Source of the DNA: Chrysoperla carnea | Taxonomy: Eukaryota > Arthropoda > Insecta > Neuroptera > Chrysopidae | NCBI RefSeq assembly: GCF_905475395.1 | Contig: NC_058341.1 | Location: 73,343,597 to 73,407,596 of the forward strand | Length of the DNA: 64,000 bases | Reading direction: 5' to 3' | Shown: positions 20,004 through 31,925 of the stretch, piece after piece | Layout of the letters: each line of letters starts with the position of its first letter | Numbering within the stretch: the first letter of the stretch is position 1 | The notes under the pieces: model-generated | Told to the model about the DNA's origin: nothing | Seen by the model: only the letters and a program-made list of their open reading frames with translations | Database searches by the model: none | Position numbers and translations under genes: made by a program

Positions 20004-20385
20004 TTATTCCCAATCCTCATAATCTGTATTTGAATTTATATCCGAAGTATCCGAAGGAGTTTCATTAACTAAATATGGAATGAATAATTTTCTATACGAG
20101 AAAACATCAAAAAGTTCAAACTCCATCATTTGTTGAATATGTTCAAGAGCTACATTACAACGTTTCAATTGATTTTAAAGGAAATCTCTGTCTTACAATC
20201 GTTATTAGATTGTAAGTTGGTTGATCTAAATCGTACCGTATGGTACTATTTAAATCTTTTGAAATTTGCTCATAATTTGTTTGACTATTGAACACTTGCA
20301 AAGGAAGCTCTATTATATTTCGACTTTTTAAAAAATTATTTTGATTGAATTTATAATTTTCAAAATATACATTTTTGGCGTCCAT
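20004..20385 (-). pseudogene. Unrecognised gene with one frameshift
   Basis: ATG at 20385 opens [17 protein letters not shown] and reads to a stop at 20155. From about 20165 another minus frame continues, without a break, with LEHIQQMMEFELFDVF to a stop at 20004 and ends in an acidic tail (TDYEDWE). The continuity suggests a ~125-residue gene broken by a single indel near 20160. A partial duplicate lies at 18790-18910. No family recognised. It is upstream of the RING/SINA exon on the same strand. Confidence 0.45.
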
Positions 20386-20468
20386 ATTTAAAATTGTCTT
20401 TACACTATTTTAAATTAAATTTTACGCTAAAGAAAACTTTTTACACTAGTAACAGTTTTAAAAGCCAC

Positions 20469-20577
<109 letters not shown>

Positions 20578-20951
20578 ATAGTTCTATAGTTATCATTTTT
20601 GTGGTTGATGACTATAAATATTATTTTTTTGTTTGAAACAAAAAAATAATATTTTTTTCTCAATTGTGATGTATCAGTCTGGAATTATTTTTGAAAAAAG
20701 ACAAATTTCATCAATTGTGGTTTATGGTATGTAGATTGTGGTTTATAGTTTATCAATTATGATTTTTGCGGTTGCGCATATTTTTTTTTAGTGGTGAGAT
20801 AAAAATAATAATAAAGCAATGATAAAAACTAATATATAAAGGTGATTTTTTAAAATTTTTTAACATTACTTTTGTCTTTTGAACATAAAAATGTTCAGGT
20901 ATAATGTTTTAATTTCATGGTTTTTATCATCGTGTTTGTTTTGCATTAAAG

Positions 20952-21242
20952 TTTTCTACACACAACAAGTTAAAAACTTTCCTTGAAAAAGAAAACACAT
21001 GGTCTACATTTTTTGAGCTGAAACCAAATCATCAAATTCAAAAAATTATTTTTGGAATAAAAGATGTTATAGACAAATTGTATAATGTAACACCTAATAC
21101 TGAGAGTTCAGATGGATGGTGGAACCTAGAAACTGTATGTTTAAAACATAAATTTTTATTTTTTAAACGGTATAGTGGTGAGACTCGTGAAGAATTAATT
21201 AAATTTTTAGAAAATTGGAAAACTGTGGTGACTGAAGAATAG
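20952..21242 (+). CDS. Unrecognised ~96-residue ORF/exon
   Basis: Open from a possible acceptor (gcattaaag, ending 20951) to the stop at 21242, encoding a Trp-containing, mixed-charge domain (FLEKENTWSTFFELKP, SSDGWWNLETVC). No in-frame ATG. A hydrophobic leader-like frame opens at the ATG 20890 but is shifted by one base relative to this frame, so the gene is either spliced or frameshifted. It lies 35 bp upstream of the BIR gene. Confidence 0.4.
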   Translation, partial: FSTHNKLKTFLEKENTWSTFFELKPNHQIQKIIFGIKDVIDKLYNVTPNTESSDGWWNLETVCLKHKFLFFKRYSGETREELIKFLENWKTVVTEE

Positions 21243-21276
21243 TATATGCTAATTTTAATTATAAATCCAAAAAACT

Positions 21277-21681
21277 ATGCCAACAATAAATTATTTTAGT
21301 AAGTCTTGCTGTTCAAGTGATGATGAAGCTGATGATAAAAGAAAATTTGATAACGCATTAAGGTATAAAGAGTATGCCACTATTGAAAGACGCATTAAAT
21401 CATTTGTTAATTGGAACAAACAAATTACTGTAAAAGAATTAGCTGAAGCTGGATTTGTTTATGAAGGTACAGAAGACAAAACTTTATGTTTTTATTGTGG
21501 GCTAGGGCTGCATGAATGGCATGAAGCTGATGTTGCTTGGGAGCAACATGCGAGGTGGAATCCGCGTTGCACATTTATGATACTAGCGAAAGGTAATGAT
21601 TACGCTCAAGCAATTCAATCGAGACAACCACCAATATTAAGTCGTGAGAACGCGATTAAGTTATTAACTAATTATCATTAA
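21277..21681 (+). CDS. BIR-domain protein (IAP-like, single BIR)
   Basis: 134 residues. The BIR domain occupies ~36-110: RIKSFVNW, ELAEAGFVYEG, then the zinc ligands in CFYC-x16-H-x6-C spacing exactly as in BIR domains, with the conserved LHEW and ARWNPRC. No RING, second BIR or CARD, so it resembles survivin-sized or single-BIR viral proteins. Known BIR proteins of insect viruses bind caspases or reaper-type antagonists; here a role in blocking apoptosis is inferred only. A second, more diverged BIR gene lies in P4 (41154/45725). Confidence 0.92.
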   Translation: MPTINYFSKSCCSSDDEADDKRKFDNALRYKEYATIERRIKSFVNWNKQITVKELAEAGFVYEGTEDKTLCFYCGLGLHEWHEADVAWEQHARWNPRCTFMILAKGNDYAQAIQSRQPPILSRENAIKLLTNYH

Positions 21682-21754
21682 AATAGCAAACGTAATATGA
21701 AAACATAATCGTAAAATAACATAAATAAAAAAAGTGTTAAATAAAAATAAAAAC

Positions 21755-21788
21755 ATGAATAATATTAATAGTAATGAGTAAAGCAGTG
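21755..21788 (+). pseudogene. PolB start region upstream of BEL insertion (P3)
   Basis: ATG at 21755 starts a short Asn-rich frame that carries a TAA at 21779 and is then cut by the BEL/Pao element at 21789. The other side of the insertion resumes at 28572 with polymerase N-terminal sequence. Confidence 0.6.
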
Positions 21789-22326
21789 TGTTGGTAAATG
21801 TGGAATTTTATAGGAATAATAGGTTTGTAAGGAAAGTAGACTGTAGGTTATTTAACACAAAACACTATTTATTCCATAATTAATAATTTATTGAATGTTG
21901 ATTAATTGAAAAGTTACATTTCGTTTCTGCACACAATTAATGCATCCGTATGGTACGAAGCCTAATGCAGAACTCACTGCTCTGTGCTCTATTTCATTGT
22001 GTATAAATTATATTAGTTGCAAGCTCAAACTTGTACATGTTTATTCTGTTTTTACTTGCAACATCAAACATATTCGTAAACAAATCTATTCTTATAACAA
22101 ATTAAATATTTTTATAAAAGATTGAACATCCTCCCGCCACGCAGAAGTTGTGTTATTTACGAAAGCTTGGTTTAAATTTATAACATGAATTTCTATTATG
22201 TAAACCAAACCAAACTTTAACAAAGTAAATAATAAATGTGAATTAACAAATTAAATCAAGAAAAAAATCAAATTTAAAATTAACAATATTTTCTTACTTT
22301 TAATAACAAATTTAATTTTTACATTT

Positions 22327-25300
22327 TTATGTTTCAATTTCTACATTTATAGGTAGCACACATAACTTGGTAATTGGTCTGGTAAATTCACCTTTTTGAG
22401 TTTTCACAATAGCGGATCTAGCGATATTATTCTTATCTTTTATCAATTTTGAAATTCGCGCTAAAATCCATTTTAATGGTGGAACACCATCTTCCTTAAT
22501 TAATACTAATGAACCAATTTCCAAATTAGGTTGCTTTTGAAACCATTTTGGTCTTTTTTGCAATAGTGATATATATTCTTTATAAAACCTTGACCAAAAT
22601 GATTGCCTCATTTGACAAATCTGTTTCCATTGAGATAATCCACTCCGTCTCTGTTCCGAAATATTTGGTTCGGGATAACTGGTAAGACTATCTCCGATTA
22701 AAAAATGACCTGGACTAAGGTATTTTAAATCATCAACATCGTTTGATAACCCACACAAAGGTCTACTATTCAAAATACTTTCTATGTAAATTAAAAGTGT
22801 ATTAAGCTGTTCATACGTGAGAACATTTTCGCCTATTACTCGTTTTAGGTGGTATTTAATCAATTTGATACCACTAATCTTTTTGTATGATTCATCATTT
22901 TTAAACAAATTATACAATCGATGAAATTCGTTATATCCGCCCTTAAAGTTAGTTCCATTATCAGAATGAAAACATTTAATTATACCGCGTCTTCCAATAA
23001 ATCGCGTTACAGCTGCTATAAAAGTTTCTGAAGTGAGATCCGAGCATAATTCAATATGATATGCCTTTGTCGCAAGACATACAAAAATGCAAAACCATGC
23101 TTTTGTCGTTATTACGCCCCTAATACGAGATTGTTTTACTAATACTGGACCCCCAAAGTCTATTCCTGTTTCTAGAAAGGGCCTAGATAAATTAACACGT
23201 TCTTTAGGCAAATCTGCCATTAATTGCTGTTGGCCTTTTGCTCTAAATCTATAACATTTTACACATTTGTTAATTACTTTTTTTACTTCACGTTTTCCAT
23301 TTATGATCCAATAATTTAATCGAATATTTGCTAATAAGTTTTGTACACCTGCATGTAACATCATTTTGTGTTCAAATTCAATAATAATATTGCTTAAATG
23401 ACATTTAGGAGGTAGTATATATGGATGTTTTTGATTTTCTAAAATTTTATCACACTTTACAATCCTCCCCCCCACTCTAAGTAATCCATTTTTGTCTACA
23501 AAGGGATTTAAATATCTTAAAGGACTTTTTTTGTAGGTATATAAATCCGTATTTTCCGATTTACTATTGAGTTCTTTTAATTCTATAGAGAAATGTTTAT
23601 TTTGTATTAATTTTATAATAAATTCTCTTGCCTTAATAATTTCTAATAAACTCAAATGACCAAACTTTTTGGCTTTAAAATTTTTAAAATTATAAATTGC
23701 TCGATTTACCCAAGCTATTCTAACTTGCAATTTCATATAGTCTGATGTACTATTAATTATATCATAAAATATGTTATTATTTTCGATTTTCGTAAATAAC
23801 ACAGTAATGACTTCATCTTTTGTTTCATGTAATGTTAATTTACTAAGATTAATGTTTGATTTTGGCCAATGTGTCTTTTCTAATGTTAACCATTCCGGAC
23901 CATGGAACCAAACATTTTGAAAATTCAAAAATTCTGACACACTTAATCCTCTACTTAACTTATCTGCGCACGAATTATATTCCGAATTCAAATGATACCA
24001 ATTCAATGAATTTGTTAATTCTTGAATACTAAAAACACGATTTGAAACAAACATTTTTAATTTACTTGGATCAGACTTAATCCATCCATAAACGGTACTT
24101 GAATCTGTCCATAAATAATATTCTTCAATATTCAAAACATCCTCTAATATTATTTTAATTTTATTAAATAATTTTGCTAATAGTACAGCACCTAATAGCT
24201 CACTTCTTGGTAAAGTGGTTCCTTTTAAAGGTACTAATTTTGTTTTTGATGCAATTAAATTTGTAGTTACACTACCATCTTCATAAAGAGACCTAATATA
24301 TACGCATGCGCCATAAGCGTATTTGCTACTATCACAAAACCCATGTAATGTATGACTTTTAGTTAAAACACAATTATGAAAATAATGCCTTGGAATTTTC
24401 ACTTTGTTTAGTAATTGAATGTCAGAAAAATTACTTATAAATTCATTATGTAATTTTGTTGGTAAAGGCGTATCCCAATTCAAATCTTTAAACGTCCAAA
24501 TTTTCTGAATAAAATATTTCATTTTTACAATAACTATTCCAATGTATCCTAGTGGATCAAAAATTTTACTTATACAAGATAAGGCTAACCGTTTTGTTAA
24601 TACATCAAATTTTTCCATTTCTGGTACATTTATTTTAAGATAATCATTTTTTACACTGTATTTCAACCCTAGCGAACTTACAAGTTTATCTGATTCGTAG
24701 TTATTTAAACATTTTTCTTGTTTTTCTAATGGTATGGTATTCAAAAGTTCTTTACAATTTGAAACCCATTTATGGCATTCAAATCCTGCACTTTTTAAAA
24801 TTGAAACTATATTATCTTTTAAATTTAACAGTTCTTGAGCTGAATTTGCTCCAGTAAGACAATCATCCATGTAAAAATCACGTGTTATAACTTTAGCTGC
24901 TTTAGGAAAACAATTTTCATTTTCTTCGGCTAATTTATGTAAAACTTTAATTGCTAAATACGGACTAGAAGTAGCACCGTATGTAACCGTAGTTAACTTT
25001 AAAATTTGTAATTTATTTGAATTTTTATCTCTCCAAAATATTTTTTGTAATCTTTGATGATTATCTGCAATATTAATCATTCTATACATTTTCATAATAT
25101 CTAACGAAAATACATATTTATATGTTCTATATCTTATTATAATATCAAAAAGCTCTTGCTGTAATGACGGACCGGCATACATCATGTCATTGAGTGACAA
25201 TCCGTTATTCGTTTTGCAACTAAAATCAAATACAACGCGTAAATTAGTTGTAGTTTTATCTGGTCTAAGTACTGCATGATGAGGTACAAAATATTCAAAA

Positions 25301-27501
25301 CTATCGTCAGTTCCGTATTTTTCTGTCGATGTGACATCTATTGCATGACCCATATCAATATATTCAGAAATAAATTTTTTATATTCTTTATACAAGTCAT
25401 CATCCTTAATAAATCTTTTTTCTAAAAATTCAAACCTTTTGAGGGCTTGTTGATAAGATGAACCTAAACTTTCAACTCCTTTCTTTAAAGGTAATTGAAC
25501 TATAAATTTTCCGGAAATTTCATCCCGTTTAAAAGTTTTTTCAAAATGTTCATCACAAATTTTATCTTCATTTGATTGAATTTTTACTAAAGGCAATTCT
25601 TCTAGTGCCCAAAATTTTTTTACATTCTCATTTAAATCATCTGATTTACAATGAGACGTCAAGTGACAACTTTTAATTAACGAACTATTTTTATTCAAAA
25701 TAGGACCCGCTATTATATAACCGAAAACTGTTTTATGTAACGATAAATTAAATTTATCTAAAGGGACATGTGTTCCCCTCAGTATTTTAAAGAACAGATC
25801 ACTTCCTATTAAAAGATCAATGTTATTTGGATAATTAAATGAGGAATCTGCTAATTTTATATTTTTTGGTATAAATAATTGTTTTTTATCTATATATGAA
25901 TGTGGCAATGGCACCGTAATATTATCTAAAACGAAACATTCTATATCAGCATTAAATGATGAATGCAACGAATGTATTTTAATATTAACTGATTCAGTAA
26001 CTTGAACTTTATGACCTGACAAACCTTCAATATTTAAATTTTGTCTTTGTTTACATAAACCTAATCTGTCAACAATAGTTTGACGTAGAAAATTACTTTC
26101 ACTCGCACTATCTAATAATGCTCTAACTATAAGATATTTTCCATCTTTTCCGATAATTTTTAATTTGACCGTAGGTAACAATGTTTCATGTGTATTAGAT
26201 TTAATATTTTGATTTGAACAACAACTAACTTGTTCGCTATTAATTTTATTTAAATTTTCTTTACTAATATTTAATTTATCACCTTTTTTACTTTGAGAAT
26301 TATGATCCTTATTATCCAAAACTTCAAGCGATGTATTTGCATTTTCATAGTGTAACATGTCATTATGCCTTTTATTACAAATACGACATTGCATTTTGGA
26401 TCGACAATTATATATGGAATGTTCATTTAAACATAGAAAACATAACCTATTTTTAGTTACAAACTCTCGCCTGTCTATTTTCGATAAATTTTTGAATTTA
26501 AAACATTTCAAAATACCGTGATTATTTAATTTACAGTAAAAGCAACATCTTTTTGTTGTATCCGTATTTAATGGTAACGAAATTTGTTTTTTATTATTAT
26601 CATTTTTTAATTTATTAACCGAATCTAATGACAAAATTTGAAATGCTTTTGCTCGATGTTCCAAAAATTCTGACAAATTATTTAATTTCGGAATATTTTT
26701 CCTATCTAATTGTAATTCCCATTCTTGTCTAGATATGTTATCTAACTTTTGTACAATGATGTAAATTAAAATAAGATCCCAATTGTCAACGGGTACTTTT
26801 AAACTTTTTAAAGCTTCGAAATGTAATTTAAATTTTAAAGTTAATTCCATAATAGAATGTTCTTTTGATACACTCGGTAATTCAAGTAATGATTTTATGT
26901 GACTATTGATAATTAATAAAGAATTTTCATATTCATTTATCAACAAATTGTATGCGAAATCATACCCTTCTTCAGTAACACTTATTGAGGAAATAATACT
27001 TAACGCTTCACCTTTTAGCAAAGATTTTAAATAATTTAATTTATCAACTTTTGATAAATTTTCCTTTCTATGAATAGTCGAATCAAATGTACTTTTAAAT
27101 TCAACCCACTTTAAATAATCCCCAGAAAAAGGTTCAATCCTTAATATTGGCAAATTCACTATTTTTGCAAAAGAATCTTGTTGATTTATATTTACATTTT
27201 GACTGACCCTATTCTGCGTCGTAGTAGTAATATTTAACCTACTTTCAAATTTTGAATGTAATTCAAAATATTTATCTTCAAAAGCATCTCGCTCTTGATC
27301 ATCAAGATCAATCTCTTCGAGATTCTCAATTGCCGCCTGAGTTACTAAAAATTCTTTATAATCCGCAACTAATTGCTCATTTCTAATTTTAATATCCATT
27401 TGGTTTACTAACTCACTTGGTTTCTCTAAAAACTTATCCAATCGAGAATGATTTCTTTTTAAAATCCCTCTAACTTTCTTTAATTTGGCTAATTCTGCCA
27501 T
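22327..27501 (-). CDS. BEL/Pao gag-pol polyprotein
   Basis: 1724 residues, uninterrupted. Order: DUF1759-type gag (FSGDYLKWVEFKSTFDS), CCHC knuckles (CCFYCKLNNHGILKC, CFLCLNEHSIYNC, CRICNKRH), aspartic protease (RALLDSASESNF), reverse transcriptase with FSLDIMKMYRMI and YMDDCLTG, RNase H (GFCDSSKYAYGA), H2C2 zinc finger (HAGVQNLL..CVKC), integrase core (TGIDFGGPV, HSDNGTNFKG), and the DUF5641 tail. Canonical BEL/Pao architecture with catalytic residues present; probably competent. Confidence 0.97.
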   Translation of the reverse strand: MAELAKLKKVRGILKRNHSRLDKFLEKPSELVNQMDIKIRNEQLVADYKEFLVTQAAIENLEEIDLDDQERDAFEDKYFELHSKFESRLNITTTTQNRVSQNVNINQQDSFAKIVNLPILRIEPFSGDYLKWVEFKSTFDSTIHRKENLSKVDKLNYLKSLLKGEALSIISSISVTEEGYDFAYNLLINEYENSLLIINSHIKSLLELPSVSKEHSIMELTLKFKLHFEALKSLKVPVDNWDLILIYIIVQKLDNISRQEWELQLDRKNIPKLNNLSEFLEHRAKAFQILSLDSVNKLKNDNNKKQISLPLNTDTTKRCCFYCKLNNHGILKCFKFKNLSKIDRREFVTKNRLCFLCLNEHSIYNCRSKMQCRICNKRHNDMLHYENANTSLEVLDNKDHNSQSKKGDKLNISKENLNKINSEQVSCCSNQNIKSNTHETLLPTVKLKIIGKDGKYLIVRALLDSASESNFLRQTIVDRLGLCKQRQNLNIEGLSGHKVQVTESVNIKIHSLHSSFNADIECFVLDNITVPLPHSYIDKKQLFIPKNIKLADSSFNYPNNIDLLIGSDLFFKILRGTHVPLDKFNLSLHKTVFGYIIAGPILNKNSSLIKSCHLTSHCKSDDLNENVKKFWALEELPLVKIQSNEDKICDEHFEKTFKRDEISGKFIVQLPLKKGVESLGSSYQQALKRFEFLEKRFIKDDDLYKEYKKFISEYIDMGHAIDVTSTEKYGTDDSFEYFVPHHAVLRPDKTTTNLRVVFDFSCKTNNGLSLNDMMYAGPSLQQELFDIIIRYRTYKYVFSLDIMKMYRMINIADNHQRLQKIFWRDKNSNKLQILKLTTVTYGATSSPYLAIKVLHKLAEENENCFPKAAKVITRDFYMDDCLTGANSAQELLNLKDNIVSILKSAGFECHKWVSNCKELLNTIPLEKQEKCLNNYESDKLVSSLGLKYSVKNDYLKINVPEMEKFDVLTKRLALSCISKIFDPLGYIGIVIVKMKYFIQKIWTFKDLNWDTPLPTKLHNEFISNFSDIQLLNKVKIPRHYFHNCVLTKSHTLHGFCDSSKYAYGACVYIRSLYEDGSVTTNLIASKTKLVPLKGTTLPRSELLGAVLLAKLFNKIKIILEDVLNIEEYYLWTDSSTVYGWIKSDPSKLKMFVSNRVFSIQELTNSLNWYHLNSEYNSCADKLSRGLSVSEFLNFQNVWFHGPEWLTLEKTHWPKSNINLSKLTLHETKDEVITVLFTKIENNNIFYDIINSTSDYMKLQVRIAWVNRAIYNFKNFKAKKFGHLSLLEIIKAREFIIKLIQNKHFSIELKELNSKSENTDLYTYKKSPLRYLNPFVDKNGLLRVGGRIVKCDKILENQKHPYILPPKCHLSNIIIEFEHKMMLHAGVQNLLANIRLNYWIINGKREVKKVINKCVKCYRFRAKGQQQLMADLPKERVNLSRPFLETGIDFGGPVLVKQSRIRGVITTKAWFCIFVCLATKAYHIELCSDLTSETFIAAVTRFIGRRGIIKCFHSDNGTNFKGGYNEFHRLYNLFKNDESYKKISGIKLIKYHLKRVIGENVLTYEQLNTLLIYIESILNSRPLCGLSNDVDDLKYLSPGHFLIGDSLTSYPEPNISEQRRSGLSQWKQICQMRQSFWSRFYKEYISLLQKRPKWFQKQPNLEIGSLVLIKEDGVPPLKWILARISKLIKDKNNIARSAIVKTQKGEFTRPITKLCVLPINVEIET

Positions 27502-27844
27502 ATTGAACCAATATTATATTTCGAAACAGAACGAATAAATTTTCTGAAAACAAATTTTTCAATAAATATTGAAACTTACCAACTTCAAATTAAATAATAA
27601 TAATAGAAGTTTAACTTCCTAATATAAACAAACAAATAGCTTTATCTCGCTTTCACTAATATGATTTACACAGTACATCATATAAATAATAAACACAAAA
27701 AATAGAATAGCTTTTTCTCGCTTTCACTAATATAATATACGCAATACGTATATATAACAAACACAATATAGCACTACACTCGTCTCATTCCATCACACTC
27801 ACTTTGGCTATTGTGATGAATAATTTGACGCTGCGCATGTGTCA

Positions 27845-28084
27845 CTACTGATTTGATCCTTTCTTGGAATTCAAATCAAACCAAATTTTTTCCAGTGAAA
27901 ATTTCAAATTTCTTAAACAATTTTCCATAAAACTTAATAAGTTTTCCAAATTTTTGTTATATAACTTTATAATTTGATTATATAACCAAACAAACAAACA
28001 AAAAATATAAATACCGCCAAAATATATAACGGTTTCCAATATTATTTTCTTATATGATGAAGATTCTTCATTGAATTCTTCCAA
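27845..28084 (-). CDS. Small TM/coiled-coil ORF in BEL leader
   Basis: 79 residues between the 5' LTR and gag-pol. One hydrophobic segment (IYFGGIYIFCLFVWLY), then a lysine/asparagine-rich amphipathic helix (NLENLLSFMENCL). Not a standard BEL gene. Alternatives: a chance frame in leader RNA. The remaining leader (27502-27844) carries a twice-repeated phrase 'tcgctttcactaatat'. Confidence 0.45.
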   Translation of the reverse strand: MEEFNEESSSYKKIILETVIYFGGIYIFCLFVWLYNQIIKLYNKNLENLLSFMENCLRNLKFSLEKIWFDLNSKKGSNQ

Positions 28085-28571
28085 ATTTTCCCAATATTAA
28101 TAACTTTTCAATAAAAAAACACTTCAATAATTCCAAAATTCAACAAACTTCAATATTGAATTCAACAAAACATTCCAATAACAATTTTTTGCCACATGGT
28201 TTCCATATATCCGGGCTTTAAGGACCAAAAATGTTGGTAAATGTGGAATTTTATAGGAATAATAGGTTTGTAAGGAAAGTGGACTGTAGGTTATTTAACA
28301 CAAAACACTATTTATTCCATAATTAATAATTTATTGAATGTTGATTAATTGAAAAGTTACATTTCGTTTCTGCACACAATTAATGCATCCGTATGGTACG
28401 AAGCCTAATGCAGAACTCACTGCTCTGTGCTCTATTTCATTGTGTATAAATTATATTAGTTGCAAGCTCAAACTTGTACATGTTTATTCTGTTTTTACTT
28501 GCAACATCAAACATATTCGTAAACAAATCTATTCTTATAACAAATTAAATATTTTTATAAAAGATTGAACA

Positions 28572-31500
28572 CAGTGGGATAGTTAAAAAAATTATTGAAA
28601 GCATAAAAATTTTAAAAAACAATAAAAATCCTACTAATTTAAACAAATGGTTAAAATATTGTGATGTAAATATTCGTTTTTTTAAACTTAAATTAAAAAC
28701 GTGTAAGTGTTTTGGTACAAAAAGACATTTGGAAGCGTGTTTAACAACAATAATTAATTGTCGTGAACAAATTAAAACACTTGTTTATGAAGGTAGTGGT
28801 TATTCAAAAAGTGAAAAAGTTGTTGGATTAAAATGGAAAGATATTGAATCAGCATTTAAAAGTCGTACAAGAACAGGTGTAGTAATAAACTTAATGTATA
28901 AAGATCCAAAATTTTTTTTAAAAAAAGTTTCAGGATTATTCATAGCGAGAATAAGAAACATTTTTTTAAAAAATTTTACTTTACGTCAGCTCTTTCTCCA
29001 GCTAAAGTACATAACAATAGAGTTAGCTCATATCCACACTATTCAACTGTTTTAAATTTAAAAGGTATTACATTTCCAATGACAATAAAACAGATTCCAA
29101 AGTTTGAAAAGCTAAATAATTTAAGTATTAATGTTTATATTTTAAAACTATCTAAACGTAAATTAAAAGTTGTTCCAACGCTCTTAACAAAACGTAAAAA
29201 AGAAAAACATATTAATTTGTTAATGATTCAAAATTTTTATTTTGAAGACGAAGTTGAAGACCCTGAAAGTTATAATGATTTTGAAGAAGTAAATATAAAA
29301 TACCATTTTTGTTGGATAAAAAATTTATCTAAACTTATATCGAAGCAAATGTCTAAACGTAATGGTCGAATATATACATGTGATCGTTGTTTACATTACT
29401 TTTTGACTAAAGAAAAATTAGATAGGCATGAAAAAGATTGTCAAAAGTGTAATGATTGCAAAATTAACTTACCAAATCCATCAAATGGTGAAAATTTTAT
29501 GAAATTTAAAAATTATAGATTCCAAGAACGAGCTCCTATAATTATTTACGCAGACATTGAGTGTACATTAAAACCTATTGATGATGATCAATTAAAAAAT
29601 TGCAATCAAGAACATATTCCCTATAGTGTTGGATATTCTGTTTGTTGTACGTTTAATGATAAACTCAATTATTATAAAGCGTATAGAGGTGAAAATTGTG
29701 TAAAATGGTTTGTCATGGAAATCAAAAATTTAGCAGATATATATCATAATATCCCTATAGCAAAGATGAAATTAAGTTCTAGTGAAAAAAAGCAAGCAAT
29801 GAAGGCTACTGTATGTCATATCTGTCAAAAACCACTTGATAAAGATCGCGTTTTTGACCATTGTCATTTCACGGGTCGTTTTAGAGAAATTTCACATAAC
29901 TCATGTAATTTAAATTATCAAGATACTCATACAATTCCAATAGTAATGCATAACTTAAGCGGATATGATGCTCATTTAATAATAGTAGAGTTAGCTTTAG
30001 CATTTAAGGGTAGTATTCAATTGTTACCACTAACGAAAGAAAACTACATTTCTTTCACTAAATATGTATCAGATTTTGAGTATAAGATTTTACATAAAAA
30101 CTTTTTTGATGGTGATTACAATAAATTTAATTTGTTAACACGCAAAGGAGTATTTCCATATGACTATATAACTGATACAACTAAATTAAATGAACAATCA
30201 CTACCATCGATTGATAAATTTTATAACAACTTACACGATACAAATATATCAGATACTGACTACAAGCATGCACAGAATGTTTGGAACGCTTTTAATATTC
30301 AGACTCTAGAGCCACCTAGGTGAATACAGTGATCTATATTTAAAAAATGATGTCTTACTTCTTGCAGATGTTTTTGAAAATTTTCGAGATACCTGTATGA
30401 AAGTATACAAGCTTGATTCAGCACATTATTATACATTACCTGGATTGACTTGGGACGCTATGCTAAAGAATACAAATGTAGTATTGGAATTACCAACTGA
30501 TATAGATATAGTAATGTTTGTGAAGCTAGCAAGTCACGGTGGAATAAGTCAATGTTGTAATCGATATGCTAAATCAAACAATAAGTATATGACAAACTAT
30601 GATTGTCAACTAGTTATATAATGTATTATGATATAAATATCTTATACGGTTACGTTATGTCCACGTCTTTACCAATAGGAAGCTTTGAATGGTATACAGG
30701 ATCTATTGATGTAAAATCTATACCTGATGATAGTCCAGAAGGTTATATTTTAGAAGTAGATTTACATTATCCAAAAAAAGTACATAATTTGCATAATGAT
30801 TTACCATTTTGCTGCACACATGAGAAACCTCCAGGAAGTAAAAGTGAAAAGCTAATCACAAGCTTACATGATAAGAAAAACTATATTTTATACTATAGAA
30901 ATTTAAAGCAATATTTAAAGTATGGATTGATTTTAGGAAAAGTGTATCGTGTATTAAAATTTAAACAATCACCTTGGCTTAAAAGTTATATCGATTTAAA
31001 TTCACAATTGAGGGCTTCAGCAAACAATAATTTTGAGAAAAATTTATATAAATTAATGAATAATGCTGTGTTTGGCAAAACTATGGAAAATGTATGGAAA
31101 CATGTAAATGTAAAGCTTGTTACAAAATGGAATGGTCGATATGGAGCAAAAGTTTTGATTGCAAAACCAAACTTTCATAGTCGAACAATTTTTAATAAAA
31201 AATTAATAGCCATTTTATTAAATAAAGTTGAAGTAACATTAAATAAACCTAGTATTATATGACAAGTTATTTTAGATCTAGCGAAACTTGTTATATATAA
31301 CTATCATTATGGATATTTTACATTAGTATTTGGTGGGATATTATTGTATACTGACACAGATTCCTTGATTTATTGGATTCCTGGTAAAAACGTTTATGAA
31401 ATAATGAAACGTGACATACATATTTTTGATACTAGTGATTACGAGCTAAATAATATATATAATATTCCGCTAGTAAATAAGAAAATTCCTGGTCTAATGA

Positions 31501-31838
31501 AAGATGAATTAAATGGGAAAATTATTACAGAATTTGTAGGATTAAGATCAAAAATGTATTCTTTTAAAGTTGATGATGTAAAAGAAACGAAAAAAGTAAA
31601 AGGTGTTAAAAAAAGCGTTGTAGAAAATAAAATAACTTTTGATGATTATAAAAGGTGTCTCGATAATTTTGAAACTGTAACAGAGACGCAAAAAGGTATA
31701 AAATCTTTTTAACATAAACTTTATACTGTTAAACAAAGTAAAATTGTGTTAAGTGCAAGTGATGATAAGCGTTATCTGATTGATAGAAGTACAAACACTT
31801 ACAAATGGGGACATTTTAAAATTGAGTCCAACAGTTAA
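28572..31838 (+). pseudogene. PolB relic, main body (P3)
   Basis: Collinear with the P4 polymerase but with frameshifts/stops near 29040, 30320-30390, 30605, 31260-31340 and 31710. Landmarks: zinc finger CDRCLHYF, ExoI YADIECTL, HNH-like CHICQKPL..DHCHF..CNLNY, ExoII HNLSGYDAH, ExoIII-like [11 protein letters not shown] (about 30340), motif A YDINILYGYVM, motif B KLMNNAVFGKTMEN and motif C YTDTDSLIY. All catalytic motifs are still readable, so decay is moderate. Faces the integrase relic tail-to-tail. Confidence 0.93.
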
Positions 31839-31925
31839 TTAATATAATTTTGTTTAAAAAAACCAATTTTTTTAATTTTTTTATTTTTTTATTTTTTCAT
31901 AATCAATACATAATTTTATAAAATT

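Larger units (their letters stand above)
21789..28571 (-). mobile_element. Complete BEL/Pao LTR retrotransposon
   Basis: LTRs of 340 bp at 21789..22128 and 28232..28571, differing at one position noticed (21838 a vs 28281 g). On the coding (minus) strand they begin TGTTCAATC and end CCAACA. Target-site duplication CAGTG at 21784-21788 and 28572-28576. A purine-rich PPT (ggcgggagga) precedes the 3' LTR near 22130-22140. One intact pol frame and one small leader ORF. Recent insertion within the P3 PolB gene. Confidence 0.97.

Noticed and set aside
21940..22125. 61-residue frame repeated at 28383..28568
   Set aside because: Lies in the two BEL/Pao LTRs on the antisense strand; not a gene.
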